A DNA stretch of 64,000 bases from Turnera subulata (Eukaryota > Streptophyta > Magnoliopsida > Malpighiales > Passifloraceae), in assembly GCA_028386065.3 (NCBI GenBank), contig JAKUCV010007279.1, positions 19,980 to 83,979 of the forward strand, given 5' to 3'. This document shows, piece by piece, positions 9,358-18,441 of the stretch. Every line of letters begins with the position of its first letter. Position 1 is the stretch's first letter. The translations under genes and the position numbers were made by a program. A model generated the notes under the pieces. It was not told the DNA's origin. It did not search any database and saw only the letters and a program-made list of their open reading frames with translations.

Positions 9358-10670
9358 GAACAGTAGTCACCCTCCCGCGCCTCCATCACTGTACACCGAG
9401 TGGAGTTCCGGCCGTCGTCTCGACACACCGCCACAGCCAGGGGAGTTGCCGCGCCGCCGCGACCCCGGAACCGCCTTCCCCGACTGATGCCGTTGCCGGA
9501 CGCGCGAGCAGGAAGAGCTGACCCGCTGCGAAACCCGGCGGATCCGGCTTCCTCCCGCGTCTGCACCTGCTCCAGCGCCGCCGTGCCTAGTTTTCCGCCG
9601 CCCCCGCGCCGCTCGTGCCGCCCAGATGTCGAGGTGGTGCTCGCGTCCTCCCTCGCGCCGTCGCTCGCCGTGCCGCCAGCCTCCTACCCGGCACCACGAC
9701 CCGCATCCGCCAGGTGAGTATCCGACTCCCAACGGGTTGGAGCTGCTGACGGGCAGGGTTGTTTGGGCTGTGGAACTGGGCTTGCAGTCTTGGCCGGGCC
9801 CTTGTACTTGGGCTTGGTCATGGGCTGCATAGTTCAGCCCAGTCCGCTTTATTATAAAAAAAAACAATATGTATATATATAGGTATTTATTTAATATTCT
9901 AGTATTTATTTTTGGAAAAAAAATTATATATTTATTTTTAGAAAAGTATGGGCAATTTAAATCTGGTATTTTTATTTTATTATAAATATATTTACTTTGA
10001 TAAATAATTAAGTTTTGTTTTGGAAACTATTATTAAATCGGAAAAAAAGAATATATATGTAACTTGAAATAAATTCTGGAAATTTAATATGTATATTATT
10101 TTCGTCTGGGAAATTGTGATTGTGGTTTATGTAAATAAATATGTAGTTTGTAAATTAAAGTTAATTATATTTTGTGTTGGAAATATTATTACTATATATA
10201 TTTAGAAAAGATAAATACTATATATATTTTTTGAAAATTATAAATAGGTTATTATTTTTCTGAAAAATTATAGTAATTATTATTTTGGATAATTATAGTT
10301 ATTTTATGAAAGTATTTTGAAAAGAATTTTAATTAAAATATAGTACCGAAATTATATTCGGATATACGTATGGTTAAATATTTTCGATAAATGATAATAA
10401 TAAGGGATAAGTAACCGGGATGGGTAATTACGTAGTATTGGCATCATTGCATACCGAATATGTGCATTTATGTGTATGTATGATTTTGTTGTATAGGTTC
10501 GGATATCGGGCAGTTTCCCGAGGAGCCGGCGTCGTACCGATCATTGTTTTCCGAAGTTGAGTAATCGACCAAGGTGAGGATGGATTTCCTTCAATATGTG
10601 CCTTATTACTCGGTTATTATGTTTTGATGATTATTGCATGGTTGGATGTTGTATTTGCTGTGTTTTGGTT

Positions 10671-10986
10671 CGGGATGTTTATCCCGGTGCTGGGTTCGTA
10701 TTTTTGGGATGTTTGTCCCGTGTTGATTTTCTGTGTTTTCTTTTGGATTAAGTATAAAAGATTACTTAATGAATTGTGATGAGGATGTCGATCCTCGGGA
10801 TTTTGGTTAGGTATGTCGATCCCTACGGTTTGTTTTTAATGACGGTATTATAATTGTCACGTGGTAAGTAGAGGTACGACCGGATGGTTAGAGACTATTT
10901 GTGGTGGCCATGATCTGGGTTACTTGATAAGCATGTCTATGCTTGGGATGTCTATCCCGGTTTGTTTTTTTTGGGATGTCTATCCC
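10671..10986. repeat. Second cluster of AT-GTNN-AT hairpin motifs (5' LTR)
   Basis: Inverted repeats around a 4-base loop: CGGGAT/ATCCCG (10671-10686), GGGAT/GTCCC (10706-10719), GAGGAT/ATCCTC (10781-10796), AAGCAT/ATGCTT (10929-10944), GGGAT/ATCCC (10945-10958) and GGGAT/ATCCC (10973-10986). The loop is GTTT, GTCG or GTCT. The 3' LTR repeats the set and has an extra perfect AGGGAT/ATCCCT (16298-16313), where the 5' LTR copy is mutated. Confidence 0.85.
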
Positions 10987-11536
10987 TGGGTTCTATTTTG
11001 ATCTAGCACCAGGAACAGGTTGATAACCTTGTACGACCCTAGCTTATTCGTGACGGGGCCCGGTAAAGATAAAATTGGTAATTGGTTTTTATTTGAGTCT
11101 TTTGGTTGGGCTGTTTAGCCTGTGTTTTTGGACTTGAGTAATTTTTAGTGTCCATATTGATCGTCTTTCCATTGTCGTGAGCACTTCGGACTCACCCCTC
11201 ACCTGCGGGCTTTCATCCCGTAGGATGAGTTGTTTGTTGTACAGGCTTGGTGCATTCCAGACAGGCTGCGGCGTTATCCCTTGGACAGGGCTCGGATCCA
11301 TAGGTTGCATCTATAACGCATACAGTGTTAGTGAGTCTTTAAGTCTTCCGCTGTGCATGTTTTTATTATTATTGGGCCATTGGGCCGGACGAGTTTCTAT
11401 TGTTGATTTTACTTTGGGCTGTTGAGCCCGTGTTCTTGTTGTATACACTGTATGCTGGTTTCATTTTGGGTTGGGTTGTCACAGTTCTGGCACGTGTTTA
11501 CTGTGTACGGTAAATACGGGTCGGGGCGTTTCATTT

Positions 11537-11548
11537 TGGTAGCGGAGC
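11537..11548 (+). promoter_or_regulatory. Primer binding site candidate
   Basis: TGGTAGCGGAGC lies 3 bases after the 5' LTR end. It resembles the initiator tRNA-Met site TGGTATCAGAGC, with three differences. The same 12-mer follows the 5' LTR of the unrelated copia element at 23629. Confidence 0.6.
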
Positions 11549-11848
11549 GGGCGTTAGGTTTTGTCGGGCAGTCTGTATGTGTTGTTGTCTTGTTTGCATA
11601 GTTCGCTCCAGTTGTTTATTATTTTACATCATTTTAGTTAGTGCATTATGGATCCAGTCAAGGGACGCCAGCTGTCGCGGAACATACACATAATAGGTAA
11701 TGATGCCATAATATGCGAAAATACAAATATTATAAATATTGCTAATATTTTGATTGCAAAGGGAAATAGTACATTGATATTTTATATTTTATAAAAAGGG
11801 AAATATTACATGGATTTTTGATATTTTATAAAATAAAGAAAAATACAT

Positions 11849-12532
11849 TTAACGATTCGGAGTGACGTTGACACGGAAGCTGTTCGGTTCGCTGTTGATG
11901 TTGACCGTGACCCTATCGCTCCACGAGAACCACATGCCGCCTCTGTCGTGTTGGCCAGGAATCTCGAACCGGTTTGCTTGAGGGAACTGGAGTGGGATGA
12001 GACCGTGATCGTCCCGTGGTTGCCACTGCGTCTCCGTCAGAAGAACCATATTGGGCTTGTATTGGTTCTTCAAGTCCCTCAGGGTTTGCGAGAACTCCTG
12101 TGCACGCCTTGCAACTCCTCTGCAGTTCCACACTAGTAGCCGTACCTTTGGCCAGGTTGGAGGTAGCCGAGTCATTCTGGGTATGCTCTGGGCTGTCATT
12201 GCGAGCTGGTAGTAAGCGCCTTGCTCCACAGTTTGGCAAGTGGACTCCAGGTTGAACTCTTGAAGCCTATCCGAGATGAAGAACATCACGGAGTTTGCTG
12301 AGCCGAAGTAGGAAGTCCTCAGTGTCCCATGGTCCTCTAGGAAGAACACCTCTTCCATGGGAGTGACGAAGAATCTTGAGGAGTAGAGCTCGTCGACGAA
12401 AACTAGACGTGGCATTCTGCCGAGTTCGTTCGGTAGCTCTTCAGCACGCTCATTGACCATGCTGTAGGCTAGACGATTCCTTCTGCCGAGGTTGGCACCT
12501 TCGACGAAGAAAACTGATGAGGGAGCAGGCAT
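11849..12532 (-). CDS. Antisense ORF in the Tekay-like element with a LINE endonuclease N-terminus
   Basis: 227 aa from an ATG at 12532, antisense to the host element. Residues about 1-125 are an unrecognised domain. From about residue 130 the sequence VRLLVWNCRGVARRAQEF, then KPNMVLLTET and GGMWFSWSDRV, matches the start of the AP-endonuclease-like domain of plant LINE ORF2 (the N of WNCRG and the E of TET are metal/catalytic-site residues). The domain is cut before its catalytic His/Asp part, so it cannot be an active nuclease. TATAAAAG lies at 12646-12639 on the minus strand, about 107 bp upstream. The ORF is GC-richer than its surroundings. It is probably a captured fusion, open but of unknown function. 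Confidence 0.55.
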   Translation of the reverse strand: MPAPSSVFFVEGANLGRRNRLAYSMVNERAEELPNELGRMPRLVFVDELYSSRFFVTPMEEVFFLEDHGTLRTSYFGSANSVMFFISDRLQEFNLESTCQTVEQGAYYQLAMTAQSIPRMTRLPPTWPKVRLLVWNCRGVARRAQEFSQTLRDLKNQYKPNMVLLTETQWQPRDDHGLIPLQFPQANRFEIPGQHDRGGMWFSWSDRVTVNINSEPNSFRVNVTPNR

Positions 12533-12638
12533 CTTGATTGGAACGTGTGGGATTATGTTTTTGGAGCGTTGCGTTTTTGTTTTTCAGAATGGTTTTGTTG
12601 CGTTAATGCTTTTGATAATTTACACATCACCGCTCCTT

Positions 12639-12646
12639 CTTTTATA
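12639..12646 (-). promoter_or_regulatory. TATA box for the antisense endonuclease-like ORF
   Basis: TATAAAAG on the minus strand, about 107 bp upstream of the ATG at 12532. This is a reasonable distance for a plant promoter with a 70-80 base leader. Function is inferred. Confidence 0.35.
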
Positions 12647-13364
12647 CACCTATGGGGAGCGTGTTTATTGTTTTTGATTTTCAAGATTTGCTTTTTGAAT
12701 TTTACCGTTGCTTGCATTTATTGCTTTACGCGTTTTTCGGACCCATGCCAGAGTTTTTCAGTCTTTTTCCATCTCTTGATTTTATTTCTCTTTGGCTACT
12801 TTATCCTTTCTTTTATGGCCTTTCTATGTTTTTCTTGCATCTTTTATCACATGCATTCGTGACCGTTGAGGCTAGACGGATGGGACCACACCTTGAGTAG
12901 AGTGCATGTGCGACAAGTTCACAGCTGTTCGGACATCGTGGAGAGATACGAGCCTCGACAGACGTTTTGGCTTATGCGGAATTGTGAACAAGTGGGTAAT
13001 GTGTCTTTCGAGGGACACAGGACGTGCTCGTGATCATCGCCTTCCGAGTTGACGGGTATCTTTTTCACGAGGTTAACAGACGTCACCGTTAGTTTTACGT
13101 TACGTTTCTTGGATTCGTGGATGTTTACGTCCGATACGAGCACCGTTCATGAAAATATATTTTGTTTTAATTTCTTTTTGTTTTGATTTTGTTAAACGAG
13201 TTTTATTTTTGATTCCTTTATGTTGGATTTTATTTTCCTTTTTGATGGTTTTGTTTTGCTTTAAATATTTTACTTTTCTGTTAAACATGATTTTTCATAT
13301 CTTAATAAAAGATTTTATAACATAAGAGAGTTTTGATTTTAAAAGGAAATTTATTTTATTAAAA
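12647..13364 (-). other. Non-coding internal region between the two antisense ORFs
   Basis: This stretch is T-rich on the plus strand. Short frames here are not supported. On the minus strand it would be the 3' UTR of the first antisense ORF and the upstream region of the second, or an intron joining them. No clear splice pair could be assigned by eye. Confidence 0.3.
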
Positions 13365-13775
13365 TCATAACAGTTTTACAATAGGAGAAGAGTACTCTAC
13401 GGAGCTACTTGCTTCTCTAGATCTTTTACAATTTTTTTTGACATTTTCCATGTGCGGGAAGAGCTCCAAGCACGCTAGTTCGATCTGCGCCACCGCCAAG
13501 CTGATCTTCTTCAGCGAGAAGTTCAGTTACGTCATCTTTTGCTGCGGTGTGCTACTCTCAGCGATCGCCTTGCCCTTGCGATCTTCAGTTTTCTTAGGAG
13601 CTCGCTTCTTCCGTCGTTTTGGGGAAACGACCATGTGCTCCTGCAGGCCGACGATGTTGGTTTTGAACCGCTTCTTGGGAGGTTCATCATCGGAGCTTGT
13701 TGGGAAAGCTGTGCCGCCGATGTAGCTGTTGTTCTCGGAGTCTGAGGTCGTTCGAGAACGGAGTGGAGAGTCCAT
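13365..13775 (-). pseudogene. Antisense ORF encoding a basic, NLS-like protein, interrupted by one stop
   Basis: It starts at the ATG at 13775 in good context (gccATGG). 82 codons run to a TAA, and the same frame then stays open for another 50 or so codons to a TGA at 13367-13365. The N-terminal part is Ser-rich and acidic, followed by two basic clusters, PPKKRFK and SPKRRKKRAPKK, which look like nuclear localisation signals. No domain is recognised. The continuation after the single stop has a Leu/Cys-containing helix and a basic end, and looks coding. Either the stop is a recent null mutation or the 82-aa product is the real one. Confidence 0.45.
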
Positions 13776-13810
13776 GGCTGAGAGTGAGTGTCTCAGCTAC
13801 GAGGTTTGGT

Positions 13811-13817
13811 ATTTATA
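13811..13817 (-). promoter_or_regulatory. TATA box for the basic antisense ORF
   Basis: The minus strand reads TATAAAT about 36 bases upstream of the ATG at 13775. The predicted transcript would have a very short leader. The region upstream, toward 13960, would be the promoter. Confidence 0.4.
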
Positions 13818-13929
13818 AGCGGATGAGATGTCGCTTAAGGGTATAAGCGGTATCTCATGTTGAGGTTGGACACCTGGCAGAGTGTGCCAGAATCTTATCG
13901 TGGTAGGACCCACGGATAAGACGGAATTT

Positions 13930-13961
13930 CGGGGACGAAATTCTTTTCAAGGTGGGTAGTC
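13930..13961 (+). promoter_or_regulatory. Chromovirus-type pre-LTR sequence and polypurine tract
   Basis: GGGGACGAAATTCTTTTCAA followed by GGTGGGTAG just before the 3' LTR. This arrangement is characteristic of Tekay/Del chromoviruses. GGTGGGTAG is the likely plus-strand primer. Confidence 0.7.
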
Positions 13962-16900
13962 TGTAACAGCCCGGGTAAAAATTTTGGATTTTTACCGGAC
14001 TGTAAAAGTCTATTTACCGTGATTTACTGTTGAATTAATCTTGGGTAATTAATTCAAAGTAAATCGGGAGTCATTTTTCGAATCCGAGTGTTTTCCCGCG
14101 CTTGTGATTTTCCCGTGGATTTTTTGGAACTAAGTTGGTATTTTTCGGGTTTCGGAATTTCTCGGAAAATCACACCGGAAAATAACTAAGGAGGTATCGG
14201 TTATTTTCTGGTCCGAATCGGACTCGCCCGTAATACGGACGAATCGTATTATTGATATTCACATGCCAAATAGTAAATTTAAAGTTATAAAGAGGAGGAG
14301 GCAGCCGGAACCGGGTGAGAAAGGAGAAGAAAAAAAAGAAAGAGAGAAAAAGAAAAGGAGAGGAAAAAGAAAAGGGAGAAAAAAAAAAGAGAAAAGAAAA
14401 AAAAGAGAGAAAAAGGAAAAAGAGAAAAAGAAAAAAAAAAGAAAAAGAAAAATCGGGAGAAGGAAGAAACTGAGAGAAAAAAAAAGAGAGAAAAAAAATA
14501 AAACAGAAAATGAAAAAAAAGAGAAGGAAAATCAGAAAAATCAAAGGAAAAGNTGAGAAAGGAGAAGAAAAAAAAGAAAGAGAGAAAAAGAAAAGGAGAG
14601 GAAAAAGAAAAGGGAGAAAAAAAAAAGAGAAAAGAAAAAAAAGAGAGAAAAAGGAAAAAGAGAAAAAGAAAAAAAAAAGAAAAAGAAAAATCGGGAGAAG
14701 GAAGAAACTGAGAGAAAAAAAAAAGAGAAAAAAAATAATACAGAAAATGAAAAAAAAGAGAAGGAAAATCAGAAAAATCAAGAAAATGAAAAGAAAAGAA
14801 AATCAGGAAAATAAGGAAATGAAAGGAAAAAAAAAAGAAGAAGAAGAGTGAACAGTAGTCACCCTCCCGCGCCTCCATCACTGTACACCGAGTGGAGTTC
14901 CGGCCGTCGTCTCGACACACCGCCACAGCCAGGGGAGTCGCCGCGCCGCCGCGACCCCGGAACCGCCTTCCCCGACTAATGCCGTTGCCGGACGCGCGAG
15001 CAGGAAGAGCTGACCCGCTGCGAAACCCGGCGGATCCGGCTTCCTCCCGCGTCTGCACCTGCTCCAGCACCGCCGTGCCTAGTTTTCCGCCGCCCCGCGC
15101 CGCTCGTGCCGCCCAGATGTCGAGGTGGTGCTCGCGTCCTCCCTCGCGCCGTCGCTCGCCGTGCCGCCAGCCTCCTACCCGGCACCACGACCCGCATCCG
15201 CCAGGTGAGTATCCGACTCCCAACGGGTTGGAGCTGCTGACAGGCTGGGTTGTATGGGCTGTGGAACTGGGCTTGCAGTCTTGGCCGGGCCCTTGTACTT
15301 GGGCTTGGTCATGGGCTGCATAGTTCAGCCCAGTCCGCTTTATTTAAAAAAAAACAATATGTATATATATAGGTATTTATTTAATATCCTAGTATTTATT
15401 TTTGGAAAAAAATTATATATTTATTTTTAGAAAAGTATGGGCAATTTAAATCTGGTATTTTTATTTTATTATAAATATATTTACTTTGATAAATAATTAA
15501 GTTTTGTTTTGGAAACTATTATTAAATCGGAAAAAAAGAATATATATATAACTTGAAATAAATTCTGGAAATTTAATATGTATATTATTTTCGTCTGGGA
15601 AATTGTGATTGTGGTTTATGTAAATAAATATGTATTTTGTAAATTAAAGTTAATTATATTTTGTGTTGGAAATATTATTACTATATATATTTAGAAAAGA
15701 TAAATACTATATATATTTTCTGAAAATTATAAATAGGTTATTATTTTTCTGAAAAATTATAGTAATTATTATTTTGGATAATTATAGTTATTTTATGAAA
15801 GTATTTTGAAAAGAATTTTAATTAAAATATAGTACCGAAATTATATTCGGCTATACGTATGGTTAAATATTTTCGATAAATGATAATAATAAGGGATAAG
15901 TAACCGGGATGGGTAATTACGTAGTATTGGCATCATTGCATACCGAATATGTGCATTTATGTGTATGTATGATTTTGTTGTATAGGTTCGGATATCGGGC
16001 AGTTTCCCGAGGAGCCGGCGTCGTACCGGTCATTGTTTTCCGAAGTTGAGTAATCGGCCAAGGTGAGGATGGATTTCCTTCAATATGTGCCTTATTACTC
16101 GGTTATTATGTTTTGATGATTATTGCATGGTTGGATGTTGTATTTGCTGTGTTTTGGTTCGGGATGTTTATCCCGGTGCTGGGTTCGTATTTTTGGGATG
16201 TTTGTCCCGTGTTGATTTTCTGTGTTTTCTTTTGGATTAAGTATAAAGGATTACTTAATGAATTGTGATGAGGATGTCGATCCTCGGGATTTTGGTTAGG
16301 GATGTCGATCCCTACGGTTTGTTTTTAATGACGGTATTATAATTGTCACGTGGTAAGTAGAGGTACGACCGGATGGTTAGAGACTGTTTGTGGTGGCCAT
16401 GATCTGGGTTACTTGATAAGCATGTCTATGCTTGGGATGTCTATCCCGGTTTGTTTTTTTGGGATGTCTATCCCTGGGTTCTATTTTGATCTGGCACCAG
16501 GAACAGGTTGATAACCTGGTACGACCCTAGCTTATTCGTGACGGGGCCCGGTAAAGATAAAATTGGTAACTGGTTTTTATTTGAGTCTTTTGGTTGGGCT
16601 GTTTAGCCTGTGTTTTTGGACTTGAGTAATTTTTAATGTCCATATTGATCGTCTTTCCATTGTCGTGAGCACTTCGGACTCACCCCTCACCTGCGGGCTT
16701 TCATCCCGTAGGATGAGTTGTTTGTTGTACAGGCTTGGTGCATTCCAGACAGGCTGCGGCGTTATCCCTTGGACAGGGCTCGGATCCATAGGTTGCATCT
16801 ATTACGCATACAGTGTTAGTGAGTCTTTAAGTCTTCCGCTGTGCATGTTTTTATTATTATTGGGCCATTGGGCCGGACGAGTTTCTATTGTTGATTTTAC

Positions 16901-17021
16901 TTTGGGTTGTTGAGCCCGTGTTCTTGTTGTATACACTGTATGCTGGTTTCATTTTGGGTTGGGTTGTCATAGTTCCGGCACGTGTTTACTGTGTACGGTA
17001 AATACGGGTTGGGGCGTTTCA
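13962..17021 (+). repeat. 3' LTR of the young Tekay-like element
   Basis: It matches the 5' LTR almost base for base but is 236 bp longer. The extra length comes from a second copy of the A/G-rich tract, joined at an N (14553). The duplication around the N may be an assembly artefact. It ends at 17021, followed by the TACCC target duplication. Confidence 0.85.
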
Positions 17022-17026
17022 TACCC

Positions 17027-17575
17027 AACATATAGTTGAGTTGAGGTGTCCTGGTCGGGCACTAGCGTATGGTACAGTCAGTATTAGGTTGTCAGTGCAT
17101 TGCATAATCGATGGGGTGGACATGTGCATAGTCCGCATTAATTTTTGTGAGTGTATTGGTCATGTGTTTCGTACACTACTCGTATGCCGTATTGTTGTGC
17201 TCTTGACTGTTAAGTATATGCTATGTTGTTCATCATGGGTTATGTGTCGGTGAGGTTATGGAGAATCTCACCCCTCACCTGCCCCATCGGCAGGCTTCGT
17301 TGTTCTTTATGCAGGTATGCATCATGGCAGGCTGCGGCATCTCCTCTGACGGATCAGGATCCATAGTTGCATTGAGTTGATTCATACTATTGCTATACTA
17401 ATTAAAATTGCTTCCGCTGTGCCTTTGATACCTTGTACCCGTGGTCGGGTGACATGATATTTTCTTTGGGCCGTTGGGCCCGATTTTCGTGTGGTACCTC
17501 GTGTCTGTGCCACGTGTCGGCACTGTTTGTTCGGTAAACACTGTGTATGGGGTAAATAGTAGTCGGGGTGTTTCA
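17027..17575 (+). repeat. Terminal part of the old Tekay-like solo LTR
   Basis: It continues the LTR interrupted at 8709. It has TCACCCCTCACCTGCC, 'caggctgcggc', 'ggatcaggatccata' and the GGGGTGTTTCA end, all matching landmarks in the young LTR at lower similarity. Confidence 0.6.
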
Positions 17576-17755
17576 CACTGTCTAAAGGTTCCTTCCTCTA
17601 TGATTTCAAACACTCACTATACTCAGGTTTTTTAGGGTTCAACCTTAACCTTTACAAACACAAGCTTTTCTAGGCTAAGCTCAAACCTTTACAAGTTTTT
17701 CACAGGCTAAGCTCTAACCTACCTTCAAATCTAATCATAAATTTGAGTACCCAGT
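17576..17755 (+). repeat. Continuation of the older LTR fragment from 1085-1283
   Basis: The sequence resumes after the target duplication and ends where the Ogre-like LTR starts. No gene is present. Confidence 0.3.
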
Positions 17756-18441
17756 TGTGAACACTCCAAATTTGACCCACTAATATTTCATTTTATTGAA
17801 TTATAAATGTACCTTTGTCTGTGGATTAATGTGATGATTTGATCCTAGGATGAAATGTATTTATAATTTAATTTATTCAATTATAAATATTTTTATTATT
17901 TTTGGATTTTTATGTATTTAGCTTGGAATTATTGAGATGATTTAATTCTGAGTTTAAGTATATTTAAATTCTGGATTTAATGAAAATATGGGTATTTTAT
18001 TGTTTTAGGATTTTATTTTTATTTTTAGATCCATTTAAGATGATTTTGGGTTTAAAATAAATTAGGAGCCTGGACCAATAAAATATGGAACCTCCAGCAT
18101 TTCTGGACCATCAAAAGCACTGAACCTAGAGGCCTTTTAGTTTGAATTTTCATCTAGAATTCAGATTAAATTATTTCTTTAATGGTTTTTGGTATTTATG
18201 GTATTTAGAGTGGAGTAGGGAGAAAGTAAGGAAAAATAGGAAAAAGATAAGGGTAGACTACAAGTTAGGAGGTTCTCTGGAGTTTAAAACAGGCAAAATT
18301 CCAATTAAGAAGGGCGTGGGAATCAAGTTGGACTGGAATAATGAGGTCAAAACCAGAAAGGAAAGAACAAAATTGGAAACAAGTGCCAGCGGACATGGCG
18401 ACATGACCGCCAGCACCTGGCGAGCTTTGAGAGATGACAGC

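Larger units (their letters stand above)
8710..11533 (+). repeat. 5' LTR of the young Tekay-like element
   Basis: It runs from TGTAACAGCCCGGG to GGGGCGTTTCA, 2824 bp. In order it holds a 5' block, an A/G-rich tract (9066-9357), a GC-rich block ending in CCAGGTGAGT at about 9710, an AT-rich block (9850-10400), the hairpin-motif region (10671-10986), and a terminal block with TCACCCCTCACCTGC. GGTGAGT after a GC-rich block could be a splice donor of an LTR-initiated transcript; this is inferred. Confidence 0.85.
8710..17021 (+). mobile_element. Complete non-autonomous Tekay-like LTR element with antisense ORFs
   Basis: LTRs at 8710-11533 and 13962-17021 are nearly identical outside one duplicated tract. 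The element has a TACCC target duplication on both sides (8705-8709, 17022-17026), a primer-site-like sequence after the 5' LTR, and the chromovirus-like pre-LTR sequence GGGGACGAAATTCTTTTCAA plus a purine tract before the 3' LTR. The 2.4-kb internal region has no gag, protease, RT or integrase. Instead it has two minus-strand ORFs with their own TATA boxes. It must have been moved by the proteins of a related Tekay-type element. The near-identical LTRs imply recent insertion. Confidence 0.85.
1284..17575 (+). mobile_element. Tekay-like Ty3-gypsy solo LTR, split by two insertions
   Basis: It starts TGTAACGACCAGGGTAAAATTT and ends GGGGTGTTTCA, like the intact LTR at 8710. Flanks are CACTA (1279-1283) and CACTG (17576-17580), a 5-bp target duplication with one mismatch. 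Landmarks appear in the same order as in the young LTR: C/T-rich tract, GC-rich block ending in a GTGAG, AT-rich block, 'ttccgaggag', the GGGAT-GTCT-ATCCC hairpins, and 'actcacccctcacctgc'. Removing the pararetrovirus segment (about 3550-7200) and the young element (8710-17021 plus one TACCC) leaves about 4.3 kb of LTR with no internal region, hence solo. Confidence 0.65.

Noticed and set aside
9008..9370. Phe/Ser-rich minus-strand and Lys/Glu-rich plus-strand frames, repeated at 14170-15223
   Set aside because: They come from the A/G tract of the Tekay-like LTR and change length with the tract. They are not genes.
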